From: Andalucia godoyi
Taxonomy: Eukaryota > Discoba > Jakobea > Jakobida > Andaluciidae
Assembly (NCBI GenBank): GCA_009859145.1
Contig: VRVR01000013.1
Location: 329,438 to 393,437, forward strand
Direction: 5' to 3'
Length of the DNA stretch: 64,000 nt
Below the pieces are notes generated by a model, which saw only the letters and a list, made by a program, of their open reading frames with translations, searched no databases and had not been told where the DNA came from. How positions within the stretch are numbered: the first letter of the stretch is position 1; each line of letters opens with the position of its first letter. Both the position numbers and the translations under genes were made by a program. This document shows positions 45,301-52,659 of this stretch, piece after piece.

Positions 45301-45807
45301 CTTCAGCTCATTTCTGTATACGGCGGAGTGTCCGGGTCTGGTGGTGCACCAGTGCGGCATTTTGATGTTTCCAGTTACTTCAAAATTCCCGTGAAGCAGT
45401 TCAAGGTCGTGATTCAACAGTATCGTGTACCGGACGACATTGCGCTCGACAAAACCGAGACCGATTTCATCAACGTGGTCCCCACGGAGGTGTCCCCGAT
45501 TGCCTTATCTGCACTGATGATCATGCACAATCAATCGGGAGCAGAGCTTATCTTGTCGTATACCGCGCAAGGCTGGGATGTTTCGGTCAATCTGCTGATG
45601 CTCTGTCTGGGTGACGTGGTTCCAGATAGTTTCCACTCCCGACTTTTCAGCTCTCATTTCAGAGATCAATTAGCGGCTACTCGACGAGAAAGAGCTCCTC
45701 TGCCACTTCACGTTCCAAAAATGAGGAAGGGACGGCGAGAGTCACGGGATCCAGTCAGCAGCCCGTCAGCCGTAAGCGGAAGCAGGACGGGGCGGCCTGC
45801 CAAATGA
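39310..45807 (+). CDS. FEN/asteroid-type nuclease fused to DExH-box helicase
   Basis: A single-exon protein of 2,165 residues from ATG 39310 (MGVYGLSAYLKKN). Residues 1-330 form an XPG/FEN1-like nuclease of the asteroid type. All seven acidic metal ligands are present: Asp33 (LLVDWNG), Asp94 (CYLDGP), Glu171 and Glu173 (QCEGEAD), Asp194 and Asp196 (GFDSDF) and Asp249 (CGND). Residues 715-1230 are a DExH helicase: GETGCGKST (737), TQPRRLAARSLA, DEVHE (833), MSAT, FLPGAQEI, STNIAETSLTIPDV and QRTGRTGR (1082), followed by the HA2 winged-helix region. About 930 further residues include an RRM-like stretch near 1445-1480, an acidic Asp/Asn run near 1680 and an unassigned C-terminus ending in a basic tail. 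Such enzymes unwind and cut structured RNA or DNA. I know of no named protein with this order. There is no internal stop or splice signal. Confidence 0.88.
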   Translation: MGVYGLSAYLKKNASSVFDPVTLPAEPQQLLVDWNGIVFYLMEQHENKHAKTTLGIEPFITNVFGGDPVFLANGIVSFFQPFLDRKHQVSCYLDGPQHSYVGFQFKKQQTMFDRASDEVNVAKKIYQILRSGQIPKSQSRLRARLFQLCSAAKYLASATLRKLGVKFVQCEGEADIEIRKDFERLQAFAVIGFDSDFVMMRGVRYIPLDTVSFKNQAITAKLVTGERVASLLGIAYERLPDLAALCGNDATKPMMTHYKIWEQIGLLRGDIEGIANFLKEVPDQLFLNVPRISKLLSRDVSFRSAVLWTYEFYGFENPQGLHVSHHPSPEKGTPLVDNVLFSSVRRLPQKWFAHDPSPVTVSEMQGRGSVLSEFMIPFWKTMGEFSGSPSVEFFYRVKEKFGSRQVPCSGNRSVAETLFSELQASKAARQRFMFMFCTAWLKSPASVAEVLHLNLVGEFRHRFPFMSDERFLSFCAFSCLLLSLNIVCKTFSFSISRQEVEIMLFVLALGVWRHPVSLDSSSALKDIPKGAGDMYARSFFLTSALRSLLSLHSELEDEIVEGEQSIADESPNFNLLACLLVESYQGTNRTIPAEFSLLRMSCSQFVDRLCFLSREQLDYDILPIPFAETEVDVDESEAAAVDSLDEAFASVLVFDDDDNENNQNDGMFGDNQFSPEDDDDAILENPNPKPEIVVHLHQPKISATQLPVATPGVLPIHSFKDSLLKEIEARRVVCIQGETGCGKSTGVPIFLYNSSPKNRILVTQPRRLAARSLASHVATLVGTKLGDAVGYRVGSDALVSRNTRLQYVTTGYLVSWLMHYPEQLFSFSHIVLDEVHERSADSDFLSLIIKTICSSQSGKDQPFQTKIIIMSATIQAELFSSYFSFMDRTPSQPVFVGARRYPVQECFLEDFDPLIQSDDRASKSYVRLVQKFRNLVKRPGSFQVDQEIVSLSLELICALIRSIHKLGICILVFLPGAQEIQEMETLLRQIFDDDHTKINVLHSLCADDEQSDALRSLSEIEAETGIMPCKIVLSTNIAETSLTIPDVTVVVDSGLARQIVYDGSSGNQLLKTVFISRASAHQRTGRTGRLAPGTVYRAYTKSFMGLIPPFDDPEVLRMPLEKLVLDCFTYLAPFGNPLSLLMNLLQPPSWSSLQEALVRLRLRGAMTGSSSENDSNVKLTRLGLLASSLSSVGCDVDCAYLILMGLSTGFIADAIILVACIRSERDLFLQPSLLFLKKFSDYSRKVLANFDHRYRFDHGRQSELLSLRDLYLEWLAHGSHDHWAVANGASFRSLKALDHVVESLASTLHSSLFASRGAHQSDAFAGLHFVNSTWKDSICASLRLLSNRKSRFSGHSLFIPASKIPTAAMSTKLVFCEDSSFLSVMFGMCFHQSYLFSGTSKAIGTVAKRFVAVHALRFPQAPSLAASAIRKRVVRFQGVSPFVRQNPEFVEKTLASMGFHVEKVLVDDKALLVLFGSAADADASKAVGVGARLDDCIGDIKRLSQLSHKAVCYLPKTVDSQAFRTSHSVVAAAEDADGDNALEDLKTDKASLTTMLDSQAEKLGNLECECVVRWRWTQSPAINARTNWRSPIGLLCSHHAEATLYAVSATVHLYQPLQGPTMGFISTFALLPANPRGLTPLILSALVPKEYQTKFQVVIDDDYGLDRSFSKCEISDDDDDDDDNDNDNDDFPVGNSASRDPQFEKNSVQVFVSRDMRTVFAMRTSKMIFNFHQSVDFNAYLSDINVIRKVVSELFNPDAVAVCGSFSASFSEFLAKYTAILTPPHDPRLEKGAYWIHLEFEDFDRCFLPPLLIAKQKAQHPKSAVSSVLPQSLSASVDVGSNCGDPQSQEAIAAALASVGTMRPFITLSPYWDFLHDKLSATDTASVLTLHSDCEEKLRQHYPGLAPGMADACFANWLSLLRPTVVLKVFYAFHSGANVTITRKRLPGFAYGISRYEFLLQNRRLESLKFQIATFTRLVEQASNLEYELFMLNSSIFLQLISVYGGVSGSGGAPVRHFDVSSYFKIPVKQFKVVIQQYRVPDDIALDKTETDFINVVPTEVSPIALSALMIMHNQSGAELILSYTAQGWDVSVNLLMLCLGDVVPDSFHSRLFSSHFRDQLAATRRERAPLPLHVPKMRKGRRESRDPVSSPSAVSGSRTGRPAK

Positions 45808-45886
45808 CGAAATAAGGATAAAACAAAAAAAGAGAGGAAGAAAAGAAAGGCGCAGTGGATGCTGCAGTGTCTTTTTTTGTTCTTCT

Positions 45887-46162
45887 TCAAGGCTGTTCTG
45901 ACCGCTTCTTCATCGTCTCCCTCGACCAAGCGTATCGCGATCCAACTGCCGTGAGATGCGCAGCTTGGATTTTTACAGTTTCCAGGTGCGTTTCGCCCAG
46001 TGCATATAAAAATTGTATCTTTTCGGTGTCTGTTTCATGCATGTTTTCCCGAAACTCTGCTCGTGTCCGGTGCACAATGAACTGTCGACGATTTTCCGTT
46101 GGCATGTGCTGCCCAGCGCGTATCAACGACCGATAAAGACCAATGATGTGCTGCTTCATCAT
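45887..46162 (-). CDS. LYR-motif protein, Complex1_LYR family
   Basis: A 91-residue protein from the tandem ATG at 46162; the frame is open further upstream but looks like leader. It has the LYR tripeptide (HIIGLYRSLIRAG, residues 9-11), the conserved downstream Phe in TRAEFRENM, and a DTEKIQFLYALGETHLETV helix, the standard three-helix plan of this family. LYR proteins are small mitochondrial matrix factors that bind acyl carrier protein and help assemble respiratory complexes or iron-sulfur clusters (for example LYRM4/ISD11). Which member this is cannot be decided by eye. It converges on the nuclease-helicase gene and is divergent from another small gene at 46550. Confidence 0.8.
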   Translation of the reverse strand: MMKQHIIGLYRSLIRAGQHMPTENRRQFIVHRTRAEFRENMHETDTEKIQFLYALGETHLETVKIQAAHLTAVGSRYAWSRETMKKRSEQP

Positions 46163-46549
46163 CCTCCCGTGTGTGACTGTGCGTTTCTGCGAGTGTGCGA
46201 GTGTGCAAATGACCGACTGTCGATGGTTCTGATACGGAAACGCCACCGCAACGTCAAGATTGGACGCACGAAATCGAATGAGCTGTTGGGCAAACGAAAG
46301 AAAGCGAAAACTCAAACACCGGCTTTTTTTCTATTTGTCTACACTTGTCGACTTCCAAGTTCGCGACCAGTTGCCAGATCAAAAGCGAAGCTACTGTAGT
46401 GCGTACGATCGAACGGAGACTGATCATCCGCGAGTATTGGATGTCTGCGGTCTTTGGTTCGTTCGTTCCCAACGTTCGCGTGGGCACGGAGAAGTGTTGA
46501 CTTGTCAGCAGCAACCAGTGACAAGAAAAAAAAAAAGATATTGTGTGAG
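46163..46549. promoter_or_regulatory. Divergent spacer between two small genes
   Basis: Separates the LYR gene (minus) from the small membrane-protein gene (plus). Overlapping ORFs on both strands show no domain. Confidence 0.45.
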
Positions 46550-46895
46550 ATGCCGCTGGAGAACTCAGGTGCCTTCCGGCTATTCACTACGGGCATATGT
46601 TGCGTTGGGCTTGCCTACGGCGTGCTATTGGCGGACTATGGCGACAAGGAACATGTCTTTTCTCCAGTATGTCTTGTTTACCATTTCTTCTTCTTCTTCT
46701 TCTTCTTCTTCTTCTTCTTCTTCTTCTTCTACTTGTCTTGTTCGTTGTCAGTGGAATGGTGGCCTAACAGCTTGAGTGTTTGACACGCTGTAGTTTCGCA
46801 GATGGGTTTCGGCTCGGAAACGCGAGCTGTCCGAGGCGGTCACGCGACACAACCAGTCTGCAAGTGCGATTGGCAAGGTTGGCAAGGATGCTTGA
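46550..46895 (+). CDS. Small single-pass membrane protein (two exons)
   Basis: Exons 46550-46666 and 46794-46895 join across a 127-bp intron (donor GTATGT, acceptor CTGTAG, phase 0) to give 72 residues. The intron carries a (TTC)n run at about 46686-46731. The first exon encodes a short N-terminus and one membrane span (FRLFTTGICCVGLAYGVLLA), followed by DYGDKEHVFSP. The second encodes a basic amphipathic helix (FRRWVSARKRELSEAV) and a short tail. The layout resembles small inner-mitochondrial-membrane assembly factors, but I do not recognise the family. The precise frame restoration across a strong splice pair supports the gene. Confidence 0.65.
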
Positions 46896-47481
46896 GCTTG
46901 TTTATTGTGTAATAGAGAAACGAATGTACATTTTTTAGTTTAAAAAAATAATGATAATAATGATAATAACTGGAAATTTAAGAAACCGTGTTGTTGCATT
47001 TCTTCTTAATATCACCCTCCATCCCAAACGTCTGGTGGATGATGTGGTATCATCAGATAGTATGACCGAGATGGCAGCCGTCGGCATTGCTGTTGAATGA
47101 AGGCCGGCCTTTTCGCACTGCAGATTGCTGTTACCGGTTTTTGTTGCTGTTGTTGCTGTTGTTGCGGAGTAAGTGTGCAGGTCGAGGCCCAATGGAACAC
47201 TGTCGAATTGTAAAAGCCACTTTACGCAGAAAATCTCTCTGAGGCACAGCATGCGAGCCGAATGTCAGGAGAGATTTGGGTTGGAGGGTAAAAAAATACT
47301 TATAAATGGATGTTTTACATCAATTAAAGGAATCGACTGGTTCCGGGAGCTTACTGAAATGTTAACAGGAAAAAAAAGATGCTATTCCAAGCACTATGCG
47401 ACGAATACCATACACACACATCCACAAGCACATACATACATACACACAGAACAAAGCAAGCAAATTAAAAGGCAAAACAAG
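46896..47481. other. Convergent intergenic region, low-complexity
   Basis: Contains a TTGTTGCTG-type repeat near 47139-47165, a (AATGAT)n patch near 46947 and CACACA/TACATA repeats near 47410-47450. Minus-strand ORFs here are low-complexity (polyglutamine, polyisoleucine) and not credible as genes. Confidence 0.5.
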
Positions 47482-49776
47482 CTAACAAATGTACTTTTTC
47501 AAGACGATTGCCTGCGCAACGGACCACTGATACTTTCGGGCATGCTCTCGAATCACAAACGGTAAGTCGCGACGCTCACACAGAGAGAATCCTCGGTCTC
47601 TGAGGGCCTGGACGACCGCATCCGACGTTTCAACTGCATGACCTTGTTCGTCATAAAATCCTCCCATCCATTCTCGCTTCGGCGTGAACTGCTCAAGCCA
47701 GGTGAACGGTGAGGTCAGGACAAGCACGCCTCCAGGGGCCACCAATGCAGCCAAGCGATCAAGCATCATACCGGGCGAATGTACCCGGTCGACGAGGTTT
47801 GCAGCCAACAATGCATTCACAGTACCTCCGATATCCTTGGGGTCCAGCAGACAGGCATCGCCTTGTTGGAAATGCACTGTCCGCGAAGCGTCCGCCAGCG
47901 CCGACTTGAGATCATCGTCCAGTTCGCGGCTAATCGAGGTTGCGATTTCGCCTTGTTCAATTCGTCGGAAAGAGGCGGAACGAGATTGCAATACCTGCTG
48001 ACACGCTTTCACAAATGCGTGAGAATAGTCAATTCCAATCGAATGACCAAAGTATCGCGCCATTTCAAGAGTGGAGCGGCCAACCGCACAGCCAAGATCC
48101 AAAGCGCGAAGATCTGCGGTGTCCACACCAGTGTGCTCTCCATACTTCACAAACATTTGCACAAGAAGATCGCCGCAGCGCTTGGGAAACTGCAAGGCAC
48201 TTTTCGGCCCGAATGGATACGGCATAATGTCATCGTCTGATCCATAATGGAACAACATGTACTCATCTACAAGCTTCTGTGTTTCGTAGATATTCTCGTC
48301 TTGTTCCTTGGTGCTCTGAGACATTTCGGTTGCAGCATTCAGTCGCCCCGTCTCCACTTCCTGCGCAGTCATTTCACGAGCAATGCGGAAGCCAGCATGT
48401 TGATGAAAATGGCGTCGGAAAGCATACCGTGCATACCCAGACGCTTCATTTCCGGTGGATACCCAGCTGCCTCCAACAATGATATTGTGTTTTCCGTCAA
48501 AGCACGGAGTAGAGAAGTCCTCGTACAGCTCATGCGTCCGGAAACCGGGGAACGGCTGATTGTCTGTTTCCGTCCAGCACCAAACATTTCCAAACACGTC
48601 GTACACTCCATGTTCGGTGGGAGCATGCATGTTCACAGGAGTGGATGATGTATATCGCACCATGAAATTGGCATCAAAGTTTGCTTGACAAGAAACGTCA
48701 GAAAGCGCACCTCTGGAGACGGGAAGTTTCGAGATCGGTCGCATTGCATGGTGCTCTGCCTCGGTGATGAGGCGGAAGTCGCTGGCCGGATTCTCAACGC
48801 TGGTTCGCCACTTCGCATACGCAGATGCTTCCAGATAGTTGACTTCGACGGGCCACGTCAATGGCAGATCAATTTCATCCCACATTAAGCGCAGCTTGAA
48901 ACCAGTTTCCGCGTCCACAGACGGTACCCAGAATAATGGATGGCAAGACTTGTTGGAGGAACTCTTGAACTGGACCCAACCCCAGCCTTCGGATGTCCAA
49001 TACCCAGGATCTTGGTACCCACCCGCATTCACAAATTCCAGAAACTCGGCATTTGTGATGTAGAACTGGGACACAAGAAAAGGCCGGATGGATTCTATGC
49101 GAGTTCCGTATTCGACGTCCCACCCATACAACGGGAAGGAATAGTCCTTTCCGAGCCGAACGACTTGTCCAGGAATCCTGACCAGCTGATTTCGCAGCGG
49201 TTGCTGCGAGTCGTCCGGGCTCTTGGACGATGGGCCATATTTTGCCCACGCCGGCCGTTTGACGCAGTGGATCGGCAACTGGCGAATGAGAACGGAAGAC
49301 GTCTCGTAGTGAATCCGCTCGTGCTCCATTCCCATCATGACCACCCATTCCTTTGAATCCCATCGCACAGGCTTCTTCCAGTCAAATGACTCGATCTGCG
49401 CAATGACCATCTCGCGCACAGTGTCGCGATACTTCCAAACAGACGATGCGGGGACTCTATCGAGCTTTGTGTCCTGCGTCAAGTCATCCCACGACATTTC
49501 GTCCACCCCGACCTCAAAATCACGTTCATACTGCTCGTTGATCGGCGCCGCAAGACATCCCGCTCGGCGGAACTTCACTGCATAAAACACCGCAGTGTGG
49601 CCAAGATAAAAGATGAGCTTACGACGAAGCCGATCGGGCTGCATGTACAGAACATCATCCGATGCAAGCGTTCGGAAGAGATCTTCGTACAGGTCGTATG
49701 TGTTCAGGAAATACGCCTTGACGTTGTCGCAGCTGAGCTGATTCAAGTCCAGTCCGGGGAGAGACAACTGCTTCAT
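47482..49776 (-). CDS. ovoA: OvoA, 5-histidylcysteine sulfoxide synthase with methyltransferase domain
   Basis: The protein has 764 residues from the ATG at 49776; 31 extra upstream codons are excluded. It has three domains in the OvoA order. The N-terminal DinB-like region (1-200) carries the iron-binding HERIHYE motif. The formylglycine-generating-enzyme-type domain (about 210-480) includes YFLNTYDLYEDLF-type N-terminal helices before it and VYDVFGNVWCWTE, GGSWVSTGNEAS and AFRRHFHQHAGFRIAR. A C-terminal SAM-dependent methyltransferase follows (LDLGCAVGRSTLEMARYFG). OvoA joins cysteine to the imidazole of histidine using oxygen and Fe(II), giving the sulfoxide. Its methyltransferase domain later makes ovothiol A after a separate lyase (OvoB) cleaves the intermediate. 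No OvoB is in this window. The likely role is antioxidant defence in the cytosol. Single exon. Confidence 0.93.
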   Translation of the reverse strand: MKQLSLPGLDLNQLSCDNVKAYFLNTYDLYEDLFRTLASDDVLYMQPDRLRRKLIFYLGHTAVFYAVKFRRAGCLAAPINEQYERDFEVGVDEMSWDDLTQDTKLDRVPASSVWKYRDTVREMVIAQIESFDWKKPVRWDSKEWVVMMGMEHERIHYETSSVLIRQLPIHCVKRPAWAKYGPSSKSPDDSQQPLRNQLVRIPGQVVRLGKDYSFPLYGWDVEYGTRIESIRPFLVSQFYITNAEFLEFVNAGGYQDPGYWTSEGWGWVQFKSSSNKSCHPLFWVPSVDAETGFKLRLMWDEIDLPLTWPVEVNYLEASAYAKWRTSVENPASDFRLITEAEHHAMRPISKLPVSRGALSDVSCQANFDANFMVRYTSSTPVNMHAPTEHGVYDVFGNVWCWTETDNQPFPGFRTHELYEDFSTPCFDGKHNIIVGGSWVSTGNEASGYARYAFRRHFHQHAGFRIAREMTAQEVETGRLNAATEMSQSTKEQDENIYETQKLVDEYMLFHYGSDDDIMPYPFGPKSALQFPKRCGDLLVQMFVKYGEHTGVDTADLRALDLGCAVGRSTLEMARYFGHSIGIDYSHAFVKACQQVLQSRSASFRRIEQGEIATSISRELDDDLKSALADASRTVHFQQGDACLLDPKDIGGTVNALLAANLVDRVHSPGMMLDRLAALVAPGGVLVLTSPFTWLEQFTPKREWMGGFYDEQGHAVETSDAVVQALRDRGFSLCERRDLPFVIREHARKYQWSVAQAIVLKKYIC

Positions 49777-50024
49777 AGCGACGGAGAGAGTAAATCCGTT
49801 TGTTTGGCCGAGTACAAAGCAATCAAGTATGAGAGGTGAGAGTGGGAGATAAGAACGGGAGGGGAACAAAGATAGAAAAATAATGACTATAAACTAAAAT
49901 ATAATCAAAAATGTTGTTAAAAAAGATTTTAAAAAATGGGGAAAATTTTGGTAAAAATGGAAACAAACATGAGGAAATGAGCGGAGTCAAAGTGGAGCAA
50001 TTCGGAAGGAAAATTCAGCGATTT

Positions 50025-50404
50025 TCACGAGTTGCCGCAATTAAAACGAAATAAAATAGCGCCGCAATGTTTTTTGAAGTCTGCTGGCGGAGGGAATCGG
50101 AGGAAAAGCGTGCAATCTCTGCAAATCTGCACCAACAAATCTTTTTTTCCTTTTATGCCTGCAGTTTGCACGCATCGGGCATCGGGGGCGTCGGGCATTG
50201 GAGGATGAGGATCCGGGCCGTGATCGGGGCATTTTGGGGGCATTTTGGGAAAGAGCATGAGTCCATATGAGCAAGTCGTCTACAGCAGATGAGACACAAA
50301 CGGACTGTTTTTCCAGCTGCTGTACAAGCAAAACACGCAGTATGAAAGTCTCGTAGGCTCTGGGCGTTTTGCACGGCTAGTATTCTTTCGTTTGTGTCCC
50401 TCAT
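50025..50404 (-). CDS. Possible small Cys-rich zinc-binding protein
   Basis: From the ATG at 50404, 13 bases after a GA microsatellite on the coding strand, an ORF reads MRDTNERILAVQNAQSLRD and then CFAC and CLICC. Unspliced it ends at 50153 with further cysteines (HMDSCSFPKC). A splice from GTAGAC at 50283 to CTGCAG at 50159 (125 bp, phase 1) instead gives 84 residues with another pair (CRDC) and HCG, ending at 50025. Both versions place cysteines in CxxC pairs as in small zinc ribbons. The donor is not typical of this window, and no family was recognised. The similar GA-then-ATG layout of two convincing genes here is indirect support. Confidence 0.35.
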
Positions 50405-50410
50405 CCATGC

Positions 50411-50411
50411 A

Positions 50412-50466
<55 letters not shown>

Positions 50467-50496
50467 TACACAGACACAGACACAGACACAGACACA
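50411..50496. repeat. Compound (CT)n / (ACAGAC)n microsatellite
   Basis: CT units with scattered CTG interruptions to about 50465, then ACAGAC units. It lies between the putative minus-strand ATG at 50404 and the plus-strand gene at 50550. Confidence 0.93.
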
Positions 50497-50549
50497 CGGG
50501 GGCGGCCACGTAGGAAAGTGACAATAGTGGTCATCGAAGAGTCTATGTG

Positions 50550-52469
50550 ATGACGGAGGAGGCTTCTGTGGCATTCGTCGAGGTGCGGATCATGCTCTAT
50601 CGATCCTCGGATGTGTCGTGGGACGAGCTCTTCATGCTCGATGCTTCTGGCGAAGTGCAGCGAGAATGTATTGTGGATCTGTACGCAGATGAAGAACGGA
50701 ATTTGTACCGGCTTGTTGGATACCTGCGCGACACTCTCGTGTTGCATCTTCCAATCCGATCTCCCACCGACGCGCTGGACTATGTTGCTTCGACCGGCAC
50801 GTTTCATCAGTTCTTAAACGCATTTCACATCAAACAGATGCCAAACGTGCTGACGGATCTTTCCGCATTCCTGCACGACGATGTTGTGGCCTATGGTTTC
50901 TTGTTTCCAACTGCAGAGTCTGCGGCTGCGTTTGAGAGGATCTTGAAAAATTGTTGTAGCAAAGTGGATCGGTTGGCGCAAACACAGCAATCCGCAGTTC
51001 CGGCGGATATCGGTGAGGCACCGTCCAGATCAAGATCACGATCCGTCCGTTGTGGGTCCCTCGCATCGACGACCGCTGATCCCGAAAGTGCTGCGAAGCC
51101 ACAGGTAAGAAGCGACCAAAAGGACGCTTCATTGTCGAATAGGTGTCCAACGCAGGATGCGACTGAGCCCCCGCGTCTGTACGTAGCTTCCTTTCCTGGG
51201 TGGGACGCTTTGGACAAGGCCTCGTTGACAGCGACCCACGAGGATGCATGGGAAGACGAGACCGTCTCGGCTGTCTTCGTCGAAGACGCAGTGCGTCTCG
51301 ACGCTGCGTCAAGCTTGGCTTCTTCCGTGGTTGTTGCCGGTCCGGCGACGGCGGAGCCGGAATGCACATCTTCCTCGCATGTTACGACACCAGAATCGAT
51401 CTCAACGTCTGAAACGCCACGGATCTCGACTGCAGAATTGGTCCCTCCCGACGACTCGTCGCTGTGTCCTCCCGAGGATGAGGGATACACATCGCAACCG
51501 CAACCGCAACCGCAACCGGCGGACGCCGTCACCGTGCAAGCCTCGGAAGATGCACTGGCCCAGCGACAGGACGACCGTACGGAACCGGAGATCACAACTG
51601 CAGACGCAGCAGCGCAGGCTTCGCCGGAGGCAACAGAAGAATATGAGCAAGGCGACGATCGTCAGGATGCAGAGACGCAGAGTGCACAGTCAGATCGTCC
51701 GAATGAAACCACTGATTCAGCCGGTTCTCACTCTGTGGGTGACTCTGTGGCAGCAGAACCTGAATTGGAAAATGTACAAAATGCGCCGCAGAATGACAGA
51801 GCCGAGGCATCCTCGCATTCCTCGTCCGCTCAGCCGCAGCAAGAAGAATCACAGGATAGCAGCCGCTTGCAAAAATTCAAGCGTCGTATGGAAGCATTTA
51901 CCACAGGCAGGGAAAGTGTGCTGACTGTGTTCTCCGATTCGGATGTTCTTGTGCTGCAGACTGGAAATCAAAAGGGATTCGTTTCGTCCTCCGGCAGTCC
52001 AACCAGCCGCCGGGCTCATGAAATCGTCGTCCAGGAAGTTGAGACCTCTCACGTGGATTCTTTGCGGGAAGCATCTGCAATGCCAGACCCGTCATGGATG
52101 TCTACTTTGCAGACAATTCGCGATGGTTCAGTTCTCCGGAAGGTTTTGAAGCCCAAAGATTCCTTGGTTTTTGTTCCTCTGCATTATTTGAAGGCCCCTC
52201 CTCCGAAGCACTCTGCAAACCTCATGTCGTCTCCAGCCGCGTCCCTGAACACCAAAACAGTCTCGGATGCAGAAATTGGTTGGAGAAGACAGCGCAAGGA
52301 CATAGTGGATTCTAAGGATGGCGTGAACGATGAGCTGCGCACAATGTTCTACTCGGAATTAGAGGGTATGCGTGAATCGTTGTTATCCGATTTCCGTGCC
52401 GAATTACACGCCACACGTTCCGATTTACTGCGGCTTATCACATCCCGCTCGACGGCGGGCGTCTCCTAG
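50550..52469 (+). CDS. EVH1/WH1-like protein with VASP-type C-terminal coil (tentative)
   Basis: A 639-residue single-exon protein from the ATG at 50550. The first 130 residues look like a PH-fold EVH1/WH1 domain: alternating strands (SVAFVEVRIMLYRS, LYRLVGYLRDTLVLHLPI) and a closing strand-helix, VVAYGFLFPTAESAAAFERI, which follows the YGLxFxSxxDAxxF pattern of Ena/VASP and WASP. The middle 350 residues are acidic, Ser/Thr/Glu/Gln-rich and disordered, with a short (QP)n run. The last 40 residues (MFYSELEGMRESLLSDFRAE, then LHATRSDLLRLI) form an amphipathic helix like the VASP tetramerisation coil. If correct it would link actin regulators, but the poly-proline profilin sites of true VASP are missing. 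Family assignment by eye is uncertain. Confidence 0.6.
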   Translation: MTEEASVAFVEVRIMLYRSSDVSWDELFMLDASGEVQRECIVDLYADEERNLYRLVGYLRDTLVLHLPIRSPTDALDYVASTGTFHQFLNAFHIKQMPNVLTDLSAFLHDDVVAYGFLFPTAESAAAFERILKNCCSKVDRLAQTQQSAVPADIGEAPSRSRSRSVRCGSLASTTADPESAAKPQVRSDQKDASLSNRCPTQDATEPPRLYVASFPGWDALDKASLTATHEDAWEDETVSAVFVEDAVRLDAASSLASSVVVAGPATAEPECTSSSHVTTPESISTSETPRISTAELVPPDDSSLCPPEDEGYTSQPQPQPQPADAVTVQASEDALAQRQDDRTEPEITTADAAAQASPEATEEYEQGDDRQDAETQSAQSDRPNETTDSAGSHSVGDSVAAEPELENVQNAPQNDRAEASSHSSSAQPQQEESQDSSRLQKFKRRMEAFTTGRESVLTVFSDSDVLVLQTGNQKGFVSSSGSPTSRRAHEIVVQEVETSHVDSLREASAMPDPSWMSTLQTIRDGSVLRKVLKPKDSLVFVPLHYLKAPPPKHSANLMSSPAASLNTKTVSDAEIGWRRQRKDIVDSKDGVNDELRTMFYSELEGMRESLLSDFRAELHATRSDLLRLITSRSTAGVS

Positions 52470-52659
52470 CCAGTGTGAGGGAGTGCGGATTTGAGTGTGC
52501 GTGTGCATATGAGTTCATGAATGGGTGCACGGAAAGAAGATGAAAGCACATCTGTACATATTGTTTACTTTCAAAAAAAGAATTTTTTTTAAAAAAAAAG
52601 GAGAGCAACAAAGGGCGCGGCGGCAAAACGCGAGTCATGTGACTGTGTGCCGTCTGGGC

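Noticed and set aside
46935-47252. Gln-rich minus-strand ORF
   Set aside because: Built from a TTG repeat and isoleucine-coding AT repeats, with no conserved segment and competing frames.
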